Notes under the pieces: model-generated
Seen by the model: only the letters and a program-made list of their open reading frames with translations
Told to the model about the DNA's origin: nothing
The model's database searches: none
Assembly (NCBI GenBank): GCA_030680605.1
Contig: JAUXUQ010000021.1
Location: 2,501 to 66,500, forward strand
Length of the DNA stretch: 64,000 nt
Source of the DNA: Gammaproteobacteria bacterium
GTDB taxonomy: Bacteria; Pseudomonadota; Gammaproteobacteria; SURF-13
Direction of reading: 5' to 3'
Part shown: piece after piece, positions 1-9,691 of the stretch
Numbering within the stretch: position 1 is the stretch's first letter
How the letters are laid out: the number at the start of each line of letters is the position of its first letter
Program-made: the position numbers and the translations under genes

Positions 1-465
1 GGTGTAGCGCTTGTGGAAATCGTCGCGCTCCAGCATGCGTGCAACGGTGTGTTTTGCGGCGAGCTGTATCATGTCGGCCGCGCTCATCTCGCCCATCCAG
101 CTGGAGTTGAACACGACCAGTGTTTTGGCGGGATCAAGTATCTTGAATATCTGGCCCTCGTAGGTGCGGGCGTTTTCCAGCACCTCGTCGCGGCTCAACG
201 GCTTGCGCGTGACATTCTTCCCGGTGGGGTCACCGATCATGCCGGTAAAGTCACCTATAAGAAACAGGACTTCATGCCCCAATTCCTGAAACTGGCGCAG
301 CTTGTTGATGAGCACCGTATGGCCAAGATGCAGGTCGGGCGCGGTCGGGTCAAAGCCCGCCTTGATGCGCAACGGCTTGCCCAGCCGCAATTTGGCAACC
401 AGCTCCGCCTCCGAGAGAATCTCCTGCGCGCCGCGCCTTATGATTTCGAGGCTCTGATCCGACAT
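1..465 (-). CDS. tyrS: Tyrosyl-tRNA synthetase, N-terminal part (cut by window edge)
   Basis: The enzyme charges tRNA-Tyr with tyrosine in the cytoplasm. The reverse strand reads from an ATG at 465 through 155 codons and runs off the left edge, so only the class I Rossmann part is visible. HLGH (residues 46-49) is the ATP-binding HIGH signature, preceded by the [13 protein letters not shown] context typical of the bacterial TyrRS branch, and followed by [15 protein letters not shown]. The C-terminal KMSKS loop and S4-like domain lie outside the window. It is divergent from the M23 peptidase gene, with about 145 bp between the starts. Family is clear. Confidence 0.95.
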   Translation of the reverse strand, partial: MSDQSLEIIRRGAQEILSEAELVAKLRLGKPLRIKAGFDPTAPDLHLGHTVLINKLRQFQELGHEVLFLIGDFTGMIGDPTGKNVTRKPLSRDEVLENARTYEGQIFKILDPAKTLVVFNSSWMGEMSAADMIQLAAKHTVARMLERDDFHKRYT

Positions 466-610
466 AACCTGTGAGATACCCAGCATATTGACTAGTAAAT
501 AAGCGTACCATACTTCACTGACGCTGTTGGTCTTGACTAAGCCGGGGTTGACCTCGACTAAGCTTATGATTATGTTAGGCGCAATTCATCCGCAAGATAA
601 GGGTTTTCAT

Positions 611-1984
611 ATGCATCTACCAGCGCTTATCAAGCGTCATCTACGCAGCTTGCCCGAGGTCCCTGCAGTTCGCCTGAGCCACCGCCATTGGATTGCACTT
701 GCTGGCAGCGTGCTAGCGGTAGCTGTGGTATTTGGACTCACCTCGCCCGACGCCGCGGCCACGCGCAGTCCAGTCTTGCCATACATGGACAACGGAGTGG
801 AGCGTATCGCCCTGCCACTGGCCCTACCTCACCTGATACAGCCTGCTGGCGAACCACACTCACCATCAGCCTCTGAACTGCAACCGTGGCAAACAGTCAT
901 GGTAAAGAGCGGCGATACCCTGTCGCACATCTTCTCGCGCATTGGCCTTGGTGGACGCCCCTTACAGGAAGTGCTGGCACTGGGCCAGGACATCGCCCCG
1001 CTGGCCCTGCTGCGCCCCGGCCAGCAGATACAGTTCAGAATCGACAACGGCAAACAACTGCGGGAACTACGCTTTGATGTCTATGAAAACTCCCTGCACA
1101 TACAACGTGTCGGCACTGCGCTGCAGGCCACCAGCATCAGTCATGAACTGGAGACACGTCCCGTCTACGCCACCGGCACGATTGAAAGCTCATTGTTTCA
1201 GGCCGCCGATCAGGCAGGCATCTCCGACAACCTGACCTTCGCCATGGCGGATATGTTCGGCTGGGACATCGACTTCGCCCAAGATCTGCGCGTAGGCGAT
1301 AAATTTACCGTGATCTACGATGAGCACTACGTAGCCGGCGAGAAAATCCGTGACGGCAACATCCTCGCGGCAGAGTTCACCAATCGTGGCACCACCTATC
1401 GCGCCATACGCTTCGACGACGGCAGCGATCAGGTCAATTACTACACCCCGGAGGGCCTCTCCATGCGCAAGGCCTTCCTGCGCTCGCCGGTCAAATTTTC
1501 CCGCATCAGCTCCGGCTTTACGCTGGCGCGCTACCACCCTGTGCTGCACCGTATGCGTGCCCACAAGGGCGTGGATTATGCCGCACCGACCGGCACCCCG
1601 ATCCGCGCCGCGAGCAACGGCAAGGTCATTTTCCGTGGCGTGAAGGGCGGCTATGGCAACACCATCATCCTGCAGCATGCCGGGAGCTACACCACCTTGT
1701 ATGCCCACATGTCCAGCTTTGCGCGGGGCCTCAAACAAGGCGCCAGGGTACAGCAGGGTGAGTTGATCGGCTATGTCGGCAAATCCGGCATGGCCACGGG
1801 GCCGCACCTGCACTATGAATTCCGCATTGCCGGTGTACACCGCAATCCGCTGACCGTGCCGCTGCCCAAGGCCGAGCCGATCATGGCCAAATACAAACCG
1901 GCGTTTAAGGCAGAGGCACATCGCCTGATCGCACAGATGGAGTTGTTCAAGACCGGTAACCAGATCGCCCTCAACGCCCGTTGA
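611..1984 (+). CDS. M23 family murein endopeptidase with LysM/OapA-like N-terminal part
   Basis: A likely envelope-anchored zinc peptidase that cuts peptidoglycan cross-links. ATG 611 was chosen over an upstream TTG (527) because an AAGGG-like ribosome site precedes it and it gives a short cytoplasmic tail followed by a transmembrane segment (about residues 22-42). A LysM/OapA-like region (VKSGDTLSHIF) follows, then a C-terminal lysostaphin-type domain. Zinc ligands are visible as HKGVD (H318, D322) and HLHYEF (H399, H401). The general plan matches the MepM/YebA group. Its stop TGA overlaps the anmK ATG by one base, which links wall cutting to recycling of the released anhydromuropeptides. 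Confidence 0.9.
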   Translation: MHLPALIKRHLRSLPEVPAVRLSHRHWIALAGSVLAVAVVFGLTSPDAAATRSPVLPYMDNGVERIALPLALPHLIQPAGEPHSPSASELQPWQTVMVKSGDTLSHIFSRIGLGGRPLQEVLALGQDIAPLALLRPGQQIQFRIDNGKQLRELRFDVYENSLHIQRVGTALQATSISHELETRPVYATGTIESSLFQAADQAGISDNLTFAMADMFGWDIDFAQDLRVGDKFTVIYDEHYVAGEKIRDGNILAAEFTNRGTTYRAIRFDDGSDQVNYYTPEGLSMRKAFLRSPVKFSRISSGFTLARYHPVLHRMRAHKGVDYAAPTGTPIRAASNGKVIFRGVKGGYGNTIILQHAGSYTTLYAHMSSFARGLKQGARVQQGELIGYVGKSGMATGPHLHYEFRIAGVHRNPLTVPLPKAEPIMAKYKPAFKAEAHRLIAQMELFKTGNQIALNAR

Positions 1985-3108
1985 TGTCTGCGGTGACCGC
2001 ACCGCGCTACTTCATCGGGCTGATGTCCGGCACCAGCATGGACGCGGCCGACGCCGCGCTGGTTGATTTCAGCACCGCCACCCCCACACTCGTTGCCACC
2101 CAACACAACCCGTTGTCTGCCGAGTTGCGCGCCGGGCTGTCCGCGCTCTGCACGCCCGGCCCGGATGAAATCAACCGCATGGCGGCACTCGATACACGCC
2201 TGGGCGAAATTTTTTCCGACTGCGCGCTGGCATTGCTGAAAAAAGCAGGCGTTGCTGCCAGCGCAGTACACGCCATCGGCAGTCACGGCCAGACCGTGCG
2301 CCATCAGCCCGGCGGGCCGTATCCTTTCAGCGTGCAAATTGGCAACCCGGCGCTGATCGCCCTGCGCACCGGCATCACCACCGTCGCCGATTTCCGCCGC
2401 GCCGACATGGTCGTCGGCGGGCAAGGCGCACCGCTGGCACCCGCATTTCACAATGCTGTGCTGCGCTCACCGCACCACAATCGCGTTGTGGTCAATGTCG
2501 GCGGCATCGCCAATGTGACATTGTTGCCCGCCGACCTCACGCAGGGGGTGCGCGGGTTTGATACCGGCCCCGCCAACGGGCTGCTGGATGTCTGGGCCGA
2601 GCGGCATCTTGGCCAGCGCATGGATGAGGGCGGCCAGTTCGCCGCCAGCGGCCAGAGCAACGACGCTTTGCTCGCTACATTTTTAGCCGATGATTATTTT
2701 GCGCTCGCGCCGCCCAAGAGCACGGGGCGCGAATACTTCAACAGCGCGTGGCTCGACAGCTTGCTGCGACAGCACAGCAACGTCAGCCCCGCCGATGTAC
2801 AGGCCACGCTGTGTGAGCTCAGCGCCGCCACCATCGCTGCGGCGATTCTGCATTACGCCCCCGACACGACGGAAGTACTGATTTGCGGCGGCGGCGTGCA
2901 CAACGCACATCTGATGCAGCGCCTGCGTACCCACCTGAAACCTCGCACCGTTGAATCCACCGAAAACTACGGCGTCAGCCCGGGCTGGATGGAAACCCTG
3001 GCCTTTGCCTGGCTGGCAAAACAAACCCTGGAAGGCAAACCGGGCAACCTGCCGAGCGTGACCGGGGCAAAACGTGCGGTGGTACTGGGGGGAATTTATA
3101 AATCGTAG
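1984..3108 (+). CDS. anmK: Anhydro-N-acetylmuramic acid kinase
   Basis: Converts 1,6-anhydro-MurNAc released from murein into MurNAc-6-phosphate in the cytoplasm, using ATP. The 374-residue product is family length and opens with the phosphate-binding GLMSGTSMDAADAAL. Further ASKHA-fold signatures are NVGGIANVTLL and GFDTGPANGLLD, with a C-terminal ENYGVSPGWMETLAFAWLA block. ATG 1984 is used because it overlaps the upstream stop (TGATG). The in-frame TTG three bases earlier is less likely. It is the last gene before two converging hairpins and faces citrate synthase. Confidence 0.96.
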   Translation: MSAVTAPRYFIGLMSGTSMDAADAALVDFSTATPTLVATQHNPLSAELRAGLSALCTPGPDEINRMAALDTRLGEIFSDCALALLKKAGVAASAVHAIGSHGQTVRHQPGGPYPFSVQIGNPALIALRTGITTVADFRRADMVVGGQGAPLAPAFHNAVLRSPHHNRVVVNVGGIANVTLLPADLTQGVRGFDTGPANGLLDVWAERHLGQRMDEGGQFAASGQSNDALLATFLADDYFALAPPKSTGREYFNSAWLDSLLRQHSNVSPADVQATLCELSAATIAAAILHYAPDTTEVLICGGGVHNAHLMQRLRTHLKPRTVESTENYGVSPGWMETLAFAWLAKQTLEGKPGNLPSVTGAKRAVVLGGIYKS

Positions 3109-3173
3109 TGAGTCGGATCAAGCGCAGCGGATCCGACTCACATTTGTCGGCTCCGCCTTACGGCTTGAGCCGA
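3108..3173. terminator. Two hairpins between convergent anmK and citrate synthase
   Basis: A 12-bp perfect stem (3108-3119 with 3130-3141, 10-nt loop) starts on the last base of the anmK stop codon. A second stem follows (3147-3153 with 3167-3173). No long U-run follows either. The position between two convergent genes suggests a bidirectional transcript end. Confidence 0.6.
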
Positions 3174-3182
3174 CCTGCCTCC

Positions 3183-4343
3183 TCAACGCTTGACGAGCGG
3201 AATGTACTCGCGCAGCGCTTCACCGGAGTAAACCTGGGTCGGCCGGAAGATGCGGTTGTCGGCGATCTGCTCGCGCCAGTGGGCGAGCCAGCCGGCGCTG
3301 CGGGCAATGGCGAACAGCGCGGTAAACTGGTCGGCGGGGATACCCATATCGGCGTAGATGATACCTGAATAAAAATCCACGTTGGGGTATACGCCCTTGG
3401 CTGCCAGCCGGTGCGTGGCAGCAGCTGCCAGCGTACGTGCGATGCCGTAATAACGGCTGCTGTTGCCGCCCCGGTGCTGCACCAGCTTTTCCACCAGATC
3501 ATGCAGCACCATGGCGCGCGGGTCCGTCACCTTGTACTCGCGGTGCCCCATGCCCCAGATGATTTCCTTGGCCGCAAGTTTCTGATCGAGCCACGCTGTC
3601 ACCCTGTCAGGTGAGCCTATCTCCTCGAACATTTCCAGTACGCGCTGGTTGGCGCCACCGTGCAGTGGACCTGCCAGCGCACCGATGGCGGAAGAGATCA
3701 CGCCATAGGGGTTGGCCAGGGTGGAGCCGGTGACCATGGCGGCGAAGGTGGAGGCATTGATGGTGTGTTCGGCGTGCAGAATCAGGCAGGCGTCCAGCAG
3801 CCGCGCCATGAACGGATCAGGTTCTGTGCCCGTGAGCATGTACAAAAAGTTGGCGGCAAAACCGAGATCGGCGCGCGGCTCGACCAGGGGCAGGTTGCGG
3901 CGCAGGCGCTCCCAGTAGGCCACCAGCAGGGGCATGCGCGCGATGATCTTGATCGACATGGTACGCACGTAGTCGGGATCGGCGTAGGCGCGCGCGCTGG
4001 TAGGTTGCGACACCTCGTCGGGGTAGAACATATCGAGGCTCGCCACCATGCACTGAAGCATGTGCATGGGGTGGCCGCTGTGCGGCAGGTGGCACATGAG
4101 GCTGATGACATCCGGCTTCAGTCCGCGCTGGGCACGCAGCGCGGCATCAAACCCGCTCAACGCCTCTGCACCAGGCAGTTCGCCGTCCAGCAGCAGCAAC
4201 GCGGTTTCTTCGTAGGTACTATGCCGGGCAAGTACGTCGATGGGATAGCCGCGATAGGCCAGCACGCCGCGCTCGCCATCGATGGAGGAGATGCTGGACT
4301 GGGTAGCGGGTACGCCCGCCAGGCCGCGTGGATGTGTGCTCAT
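3183..4343 (-). CDS. gltA: Citrate synthase (short form)
   Basis: Condenses acetyl-CoA and oxaloacetate to citrate, the entry step of the TCA cycle. At 386 residues it belongs to the shorter group of bacterial citrate/2-methylcitrate synthases rather than the roughly 430-residue E. coli GltA. Catalytic signatures are ILHAEHTINAS, PLHGGANQRV and GMGHREYKVTDPR for the histidines, and NVDFYSG for the aspartate. Methylcitrate synthase (PrpC) has the same fold. No prpB or prpD lies nearby, and sucCD is in the same window, so citrate synthase is the simpler reading. It is transcribed on its own, with terminators on both sides. Confidence 0.88.
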   Translation of the reverse strand: MSTHPRGLAGVPATQSSISSIDGERGVLAYRGYPIDVLARHSTYEETALLLLDGELPGAEALSGFDAALRAQRGLKPDVISLMCHLPHSGHPMHMLQCMVASLDMFYPDEVSQPTSARAYADPDYVRTMSIKIIARMPLLVAYWERLRRNLPLVEPRADLGFAANFLYMLTGTEPDPFMARLLDACLILHAEHTINASTFAAMVTGSTLANPYGVISSAIGALAGPLHGGANQRVLEMFEEIGSPDRVTAWLDQKLAAKEIIWGMGHREYKVTDPRAMVLHDLVEKLVQHRGGNSSRYYGIARTLAAAATHRLAAKGVYPNVDFYSGIIYADMGIPADQFTALFAIARSAGWLAHWREQIADNRIFRPTQVYSGEALREYIPLVKR

Positions 4344-4381
4344 GCGTTGTGTTGCATCCCGGTGTGCCCGGTTATTAACGT

Positions 4382-4408
4382 AAAAGGGAGGCGCCGGGCC
4401 TCCCTTTT
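4382..4408 (-). terminator. Rho-independent terminator after erpA
   Basis: An 11-bp perfect stem (4382-4392 with 4398-4408) with a 5-nt GCCGG loop. It has A4 on the left and T4 on the right, so it can act in both directions. It lies just downstream of the erpA stop. Confidence 0.85.
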
Positions 4409-4430
4409 ACTGCCGGGTTGTTATGTAAAA

Positions 4431-4796
4431 TCAGGTCGAAAAGGACGAGCCACAGCCACAGGTAGTGGTGGCATTGGGGTTGCGGATGACAAACTGGGCA
4501 CCTTCTATGCCCTCGCTGTAGTCGATCTCCGCGCCCACCAGATACTGGTAGCTCATCGGGTCTATCAGCAGGGTCACGCCGCCATTCTCCACCGCCGTGT
4601 CGTCACCACTGACCTTTTCGTCAAAGGTAAAGCCGTACTGGAAGCCGGAGCAACCGCCGCCGGACACAAATACCCGCAGCTTCAGCGCCGGATTGCCTTC
4701 CTCGGCAATCAGTTCACTCACTTTGGCCGCCGCGCTGTCGGTAAAAACCAGTGGGCTCGGCATGTCGTTGCTGGTGTCTGTTGCGGGTGTGCTCAT
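4431..4796 (-). CDS. erpA: Iron-sulfur cluster insertion protein ErpA
   Basis: A-type carrier that passes Fe-S clusters to apo-enzymes, including those of isoprenoid synthesis and respiration. The product is 121 residues. The start at 4796 was chosen over a longer frame from 4865 because an AGGAG site lies 5-6 bases upstream and it gives the usual family length. The three cluster-binding cysteines are visible: one in [11 protein letters not shown] and two in TTCGCGSSF near the C-terminus. It stands between argC and citrate synthase with its own terminator. Confidence 0.95.
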   Translation of the reverse strand: MSTPATDTSNDMPSPLVFTDSAAAKVSELIAEEGNPALKLRVFVSGGGCSGFQYGFTFDEKVSGDDTAVENGGVTLLIDPMSYQYLVGAEIDYSEGIEGAQFVIRNPNATTTCGCGSSFST

Positions 4797-4889
4797 GACG
4801 GTCTCCTGCGGATGCGCAGCCTTCCTGAAGGCGGCATTATCCACCTTCGCACGCTGTCGCGTCAATGTACGGCCCGCCGCAAGGCCTGC

Positions 4890-5948
4890 TCAGGGCGCCA
4901 GTGCGATGGCGGTAAGGCCTGTGGTCTCCGCCAGACCGAACATGATGTTCATGTTCTGTACCGCCTGCCCGGCGGCGCCCTTGACCAGATTGTCGATCAC
5001 CGACAACACCACCACGGTATCGCCACTGCCCTGTGAATTATTCGGGGGCCGATGCACGGCAATGCGGCAGGTGTTGGCGCCGCGCACGCTCTTGGTCTCC
5101 GGGTGCGCACCCACCGGCAGCACGTCCACGAACGGCTCGTCCCGATAGCGCTGCTCGTACAGCGCCTGCAGATCGACCTCCTGCTGCTTGAGTACGGCAT
5201 ACAGCGTGGCGTGGATGCCGCGCACGATCGGCAACAGATGCGGCACAAAGGTCAGGCCCAGGGCCTGCCCGCTCGTCAACTCCAGACCTTGCAGTATCTC
5301 CGGCAGATGGCGGTGCCCTGGCACGGCATAGGCCTTAAAGTTCTCGCCCGCCTCACCCAGGGTGAGCGCCAACTCGGCCTTGCGTCCCGCGCCGCTGACG
5401 CCGGATTTCGCGTCTGCAATCAGGTGCTGCGTATCCACCCAGCCCTGCTCAAGCAGCGGCAGCAGACCGAGCTGCACTGCGGTCGGGTAGCAGCCGGGGT
5501 TGGCCACCAGCCGGGCGGTTTTGATTGCCGCGCGGTGCAACTCGGGCAGGCCATAGACGGCCTCAGCCAGCAGCTCGGGGCAGGCATGCGGCATGCCGTA
5601 CCAGTGCTGCCACGTCTGTGCGTTTTTCAAACGGAAGTCGGCGGCAAGGTCGATCACCCGGGTCTTGCCCCGCAGCAGTTCCGGCACCAGCGTCATGGCA
5701 GTGCCGTTCGGGGTGGCGAAAAACACCACATCGCACGCGGCCAACGCCTTGGGGTCGGGCGCGGCGAATTTGAGCGCCACCTGGCCGCGCAAGCTGGGAA
5801 ACATGTCCGCCACGGCCATGCCGGCCTCGCCGCGTGAGGTAATCACACACAACTCCGCCTGCGGGTGGCCTGCGAGCAGGCGCAACAACTCAACGCCGGT
5901 GTAACCGGTGCCGCCGACAATGCCGACCTTGATGCTGTTCTGGCTCAT
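4890..5948 (-). CDS. argC: N-acetyl-gamma-glutamyl-phosphate reductase
   Basis: Third step of arginine synthesis: NADPH-dependent reduction of N-acetylglutamyl phosphate to the semialdehyde. The 352-residue product begins with the dinucleotide-binding [17 protein letters not shown] and carries the active-site cysteine in [17 protein letters not shown]. The histidine-containing [10 protein letters not shown] and the C-terminal [15 protein letters not shown] are also typical. The ATG at 5948 is the first start. The gene is divergent from the lytic transglycosylase gene across about 160 bp that must hold both promoters. Confidence 0.96.
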   Translation of the reverse strand: MSQNSIKVGIVGGTGYTGVELLRLLAGHPQAELCVITSRGEAGMAVADMFPSLRGQVALKFAAPDPKALAACDVVFFATPNGTAMTLVPELLRGKTRVIDLAADFRLKNAQTWQHWYGMPHACPELLAEAVYGLPELHRAAIKTARLVANPGCYPTAVQLGLLPLLEQGWVDTQHLIADAKSGVSGAGRKAELALTLGEAGENFKAYAVPGHRHLPEILQGLELTSGQALGLTFVPHLLPIVRGIHATLYAVLKQQEVDLQALYEQRYRDEPFVDVLPVGAHPETKSVRGANTCRIAVHRPPNNSQGSGDTVVVLSVIDNLVKGAAGQAVQNMNIMFGLAETTGLTAIALAP

Positions 5949-6111
5949 AAATTATGCACAGTGGTGGAGATCTGGTAGGCCGGGTTATCGATAAACACTA
6001 TATCTTGCACGCATATCCCGATTACCCGCCAAGATCGGCCATTTTATTTGTTTTTCACGCTTCTTGCATGTAAATTCAGGCGTTCAGAGACGGAGTTTAC
6101 GCATTCTGCAC

Positions 6112-6729
6112 ATGAACGTAGTCGCGATCATTCGCTGTGCTGCTATCTGTCTGGTGCTGGGCGCGGCACCGGTGCAGGCGGATATTTTCAAATTCGTGGA
6201 CGAAAACAACGTCGTCCACTTCACCAACATACCCAATGATTCGCGCTACCGCCTGTACAAGCGCACGTCACCGCAACAGGTTGCGATATCCTATGATGGC
6301 CGCAACAGCGCATCCGGCGCCGACCGTATGGTCGCGTTGCGGGCCAATCGTCAGCGCTACACCCCGATGATCAACACCACGGCCGCGCAGTATCAGGTCG
6401 ACCCGGCGCTGGTGCATGCCGTAATCATGGCGGAGTCCGGCTACAACCCGAATGCGGTCTCACCCAAGGGCGCCACCGGCCTGATGCAGCTCATGCCGGG
6501 TACCGCACAGCGCTATGGTGTGTACGACAGCTACGATGCCGCCGCCAACATCCGGGGCGGCACCCGCTACCTGCGTGATCTGCTGGAGATGTTCAACCAG
6601 AACATTCAGCTGGCCGTCGCCGCCTACAACGCCGGCGAAAATGCCGTGATCAACCACGGCAACCAAATCCCGCCCTACCGCGAGACCCGCAATTACGTCA
6701 GCCGGGTACTCGCCTTTTACAGCAAGTAA
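6112..6729 (+). CDS. Exported lytic transglycosylase (DUF4124 + SLT domain)
   Basis: Cleaves glycan strands of murein to 1,6-anhydro products in the periplasm. The start at 6112 (205 residues) gives a clean signal peptide ending at APVQA, then a DUF4124-like segment (DIFKFVDENNVVHFTN), then the SLT domain. The catalytic glutamate is in HAVIMAESGYNPNAVS, followed by KGATGLMQLMPGTAQRYG and AVAAYNAGENAV. The TTG at 6064 would add a poor signal. Ribosome-site support for either start is weak. Its product is the substrate of the AnmK encoded 3 kb upstream. Confidence 0.92.
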   Translation: MNVVAIIRCAAICLVLGAAPVQADIFKFVDENNVVHFTNIPNDSRYRLYKRTSPQQVAISYDGRNSASGADRMVALRANRQRYTPMINTTAAQYQVDPALVHAVIMAESGYNPNAVSPKGATGLMQLMPGTAQRYGVYDSYDAAANIRGGTRYLRDLLEMFNQNIQLAVAAYNAGENAVINHGNQIPPYRETRNYVSRVLAFYSK

Positions 6730-6732
6730 ACC

Positions 6733-7122
6733 CTACTCCACCCGCACGGTGATCGTGCGGCGCAGCTTTTCGCCGTAGGATATATGCGCGCCATCGGCAA
6801 ACTGCAGGCTTAAGGTGTGCTCCCCCGGCGTCAGTGCCAGCGTGGTTTCCGTCTGGCCCTTGCCGAAGTGGCGGTGCTGCTCGTCGTTCGGCACCACCTC
6901 GCCGGCGGCAATCGGCTCGGCATCAATCAGCAGATGATGATGGCCGGCGCCTTCCACGACCTCACCGGCAGGCATGACCTCCATGCCCCGCACGTCCATC
7001 ACCACCCTGAATTCGCCGCTCACCACGGCGCCATCCAGCGGCTCGACAAAACTCACCTGCGGGCCGGGTGAGCAGGCGGCCACGGCTGCCCCCAGTATGC
7101 CCAGTATCCATAGCTTGTGCAT
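6733..7122 (-). CDS. DUF4399 domain lipoprotein
   Basis: A small envelope lipoprotein of unknown function. The start at 7122 has a strong AGGAGGT site and gives a lipoprotein signal with lipobox LGAAVAAC at residue 17. The rest (VSFVEPLDGAVVSGEFRV, GHHHLLID, HFGKGQTETTLAL, HTLSLQFADGAHISY) matches DUF4399, a beta-sandwich family with a histidine cluster. The histidines could bind metal, but that is inference. It converges on the transglycosylase gene with only 3 bp between stops. Confidence 0.82.
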   Translation of the reverse strand: MHKLWILGILGAAVAACSPGPQVSFVEPLDGAVVSGEFRVVMDVRGMEVMPAGEVVEGAGHHHLLIDAEPIAAGEVVPNDEQHRHFGKGQTETTLALTPGEHTLSLQFADGAHISYGEKLRRTITVRVE

Positions 7123-7204
7123 CGTTACCTCCTGCTTTAAAAGCATCACGGGAACCTGCCCAGCATTCTAACACCTGCTGCAGGCGAGGCCGCCCACTGC
7201 GGCC

Positions 7205-9691
7205 TCAGGCCTCGCGCAATACCTGCAACGGCGTCCGCCGCAGCACCGACCAGGTGCCCATTACTCCCGCCAGGGCAACGCCCAGCGCGCCCAGCCCCGG
7301 GCCCAGCAGCCATAGCCACGGATTAAACTGGTAGGGCAGATGGAACAGCCGCTCGGCCAGCACATAGCCGGTCAGGCTGGCGGCAGACGCCGCCACGATG
7401 CCGGCCAGCAGCCCCAGCACCACAAATTCGGCACTCACAGCCGCCAGCAGTTGCCGACGGCCCGCCCCCAGGGCGCGCAGGATGGCGCCCTCCTGCAGGC
7501 GTTCGTGCTGGGTGGCCTGGATCGCGGCATACAGCACCATGAAGCCCGCCGCCAGGGTGAACATGAAAATATATTCCACCGCCAGCGTCACCCGTTCGAT
7601 GATCTTGCGCACCTGGGTCATGATCGCCGCCACATCAATCACACTGACCGCGGGAAACGTCCGCACCAGCGCCTGCAGAAAATCCTGCCGCGCCTCAGGC
7701 AGATAAAAGCTGGTGATGTAGCTGGCCGGATACTGCTCCAGCGCCCCCGGCTCGGCGATGACGAAAAAATTGACGCGGAAGCTGTCCCAGTCGACCTTGC
7801 GCAGGCTGGTCACCACGCCGGTGAACTGCTGACCGGCAATGCTGTAGTGCAGTCGATCACCGAGCGTGAGGCTCAGCGTCTGCGCGATACCCTCTTCCAC
7901 CGACAGCGCAGACTCATCACCCGTCTTGTCACCCCGCCAGCGTCCGGCAGTGACCTGATTGTCGGGCGGCAACGTCTGCATCCACGACAGATTGAACTCA
8001 CGCTCTACAAGCCGTGCTGCCCTCTCATCCGGGTAATCTGCTGCCGTCACCGGGCGGGCGTTGATCGCCGTCAGCCGTCCGCGCACCATGGGATAAAGGG
8101 CAGGCGGCAGCATGTGCGTGCGCGCGAAAAAATCCTGCATCGCGTGCAGTTGCTCCGGCTGGATGTTGATGAGAAACCGGTTGGGTGCATCCGGTGGCAG
8201 ACTGCCCTGCCAGCTTTGCAGCAGATCGGCACGTACCAGGGTGAGCAACAACAGCGCCATCAGGCCCAACCCCAGCGCCAGAATTTGCGCCACGCTGCCG
8301 CCGGCGCGACGCACGATATTGGCCAGACCAAAGCGCCATGCCACACCCACCCGCCCACGCACGAAACCGAGACTGCGCACCAGCGCCCACGCCGCAATCG
8401 CGAGCAGCCCCAGCGTAGCCGCCGTGCTCGCCACCAGATACAACCCCAGCTTGATATCCCCCGCCTGCCACAGCAGCAAAACGGCAAACACCAGCGCGCC
8501 AAAAAAGTAGGCGGACAAGCCGCGCGCCGGTAGCCCGATCTCGCGCCGCAATACGCGCAGCGTCGGCACCTCTTTCAGCGCCAGCACCGGCGGCACCACA
8601 AACCCCAGCAGCGTGACGAGGCCGGTGGCCACGCCGGTCAGCACCGGCCACCACGAAGGCTGGGGCAGTTGCACCGCCACCATCTCGCCCAGCAGCCCCG
8701 TCAGTGCATGCTGCGCCGCATAGCCCGCCGCACAACCCACCAGACTGGCCGCCAGCCCCAACACCAGCATCTGCTGAACATACAGACGGGTAATCACCGA
8801 CTGGCGCGCGCCCAGACAACGCATGATGGCGCAATCATCCAGATGCCGCGCCGTAAAACGGCGTGCCGCCATGGCACAGGCAACAGCGGCCAGCAACACC
8901 GCCACCAGAGCCGCCAGCCCCAAGAATCGCTGCGCCCGCTCCAGCGCTGCACGCACTTCCGGGCGCGCGTCTTCCACGCCCTCCATGTGCTCGCCAGTAC
9001 CCAAACGCGGCAACACCTCCGCGCGAAAATTCTGTACCTGTTGCGCGTCACCGGCGACCAGCAACCGGTAGCGGACGCGGCTGCCGGCCTGAATCAATTG
9101 CGTGGCAGCCACATCGTGCAGATTCATCAGTAGCCGGGGGCCAATGCTGAACAACTCGCCGCCGCGATCCGGCTCATGGGCCAGCACCGCCGTGATGCGC
9201 AACTGCAGCCTGCCGAGCGTGATGGTGTCACCCACCGTCAGCGCCAACTGTCCCAACAGCCGCGCATCGGCCCATACCGTGCCCGGTGTTGGAATCTCAC
9301 GCGCCGTGCGCTCAGGCGCAAAGGGTGTGGCCGCAATACGCAATTCGCCGCGCAGGGGATAGCCTGTGCTCACTGCCTTGACCTCGGTGAGCTGGCTGCC
9401 ATCGGCTGACTGCACCATGCTGACAAAGGTCTGGGTCTCGGCGCGGCGCAGACCCGCCGCCTGCGCACGCTGCGCAATATCCTTCGCCAGTGGCTGGCTC
9501 GCCACTATCAGCGCATCGGCACCCAGCAGTTCATTGGCCTGTCGCTGCAAGGCCTGATCGACGCGGTCGGTGGCAAACCCCACCGCACTGACGCTGGCCA
9601 CGGCGATGACCAGCGCGACAAACAGCACGCGCACCTCCCCTGCACGCCAGTCGCGTCCCAACATGCACAGGGAAAAATAAAACAGCCTCAT
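7205..9691 (-). CDS. ABC transporter permease, FtsX/LolCE type (YbbP-like)
   Basis: Inner-membrane permease paired with the ATPase encoded just upstream. The 828-residue protein from ATG 9691 has a first membrane segment near residues 20-40, a large periplasmic domain, three segments in the middle (about 250-390), further segments near 400-480, a second periplasmic domain, and a C-terminal FtsX domain (FTLAAGFMVLYAAIQ, EGAILRALGAGRRQLL). This two-FtsX layout matches E. coli YbbP. Its ATG overlaps the ATPase stop (ATGA), so the two are translationally coupled. The substrate is unknown. Proximity to tesA is conserved in E. coli. Confidence 0.9.
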   Translation of the reverse strand: MRLFYFSLCMLGRDWRAGEVRVLFVALVIAVASVSAVGFATDRVDQALQRQANELLGADALIVASQPLAKDIAQRAQAAGLRRAETQTFVSMVQSADGSQLTEVKAVSTGYPLRGELRIAATPFAPERTAREIPTPGTVWADARLLGQLALTVGDTITLGRLQLRITAVLAHEPDRGGELFSIGPRLLMNLHDVAATQLIQAGSRVRYRLLVAGDAQQVQNFRAEVLPRLGTGEHMEGVEDARPEVRAALERAQRFLGLAALVAVLLAAVACAMAARRFTARHLDDCAIMRCLGARQSVITRLYVQQMLVLGLAASLVGCAAGYAAQHALTGLLGEMVAVQLPQPSWWPVLTGVATGLVTLLGFVVPPVLALKEVPTLRVLRREIGLPARGLSAYFFGALVFAVLLLWQAGDIKLGLYLVASTAATLGLLAIAAWALVRSLGFVRGRVGVAWRFGLANIVRRAGGSVAQILALGLGLMALLLLTLVRADLLQSWQGSLPPDAPNRFLINIQPEQLHAMQDFFARTHMLPPALYPMVRGRLTAINARPVTAADYPDERAARLVEREFNLSWMQTLPPDNQVTAGRWRGDKTGDESALSVEEGIAQTLSLTLGDRLHYSIAGQQFTGVVTSLRKVDWDSFRVNFFVIAEPGALEQYPASYITSFYLPEARQDFLQALVRTFPAVSVIDVAAIMTQVRKIIERVTLAVEYIFMFTLAAGFMVLYAAIQATQHERLQEGAILRALGAGRRQLLAAVSAEFVVLGLLAGIVAASAASLTGYVLAERLFHLPYQFNPWLWLLGPGLGALGVALAGVMGTWSVLRRTPLQVLREA

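Noticed and set aside
3660-5036. A 458-codon plus-strand open frame across citrate synthase, erpA and argC
   Set aside because: It lies antisense to three well-supported genes, has no family similarity, and is explained by GC-rich codon use on the other strand.
7340-8533. A 397-codon plus-strand frame opposite the YbbP-like permease
   Set aside because: Composition (His, Arg, Gln rich) is that of an antisense shadow. No start signal or domain.
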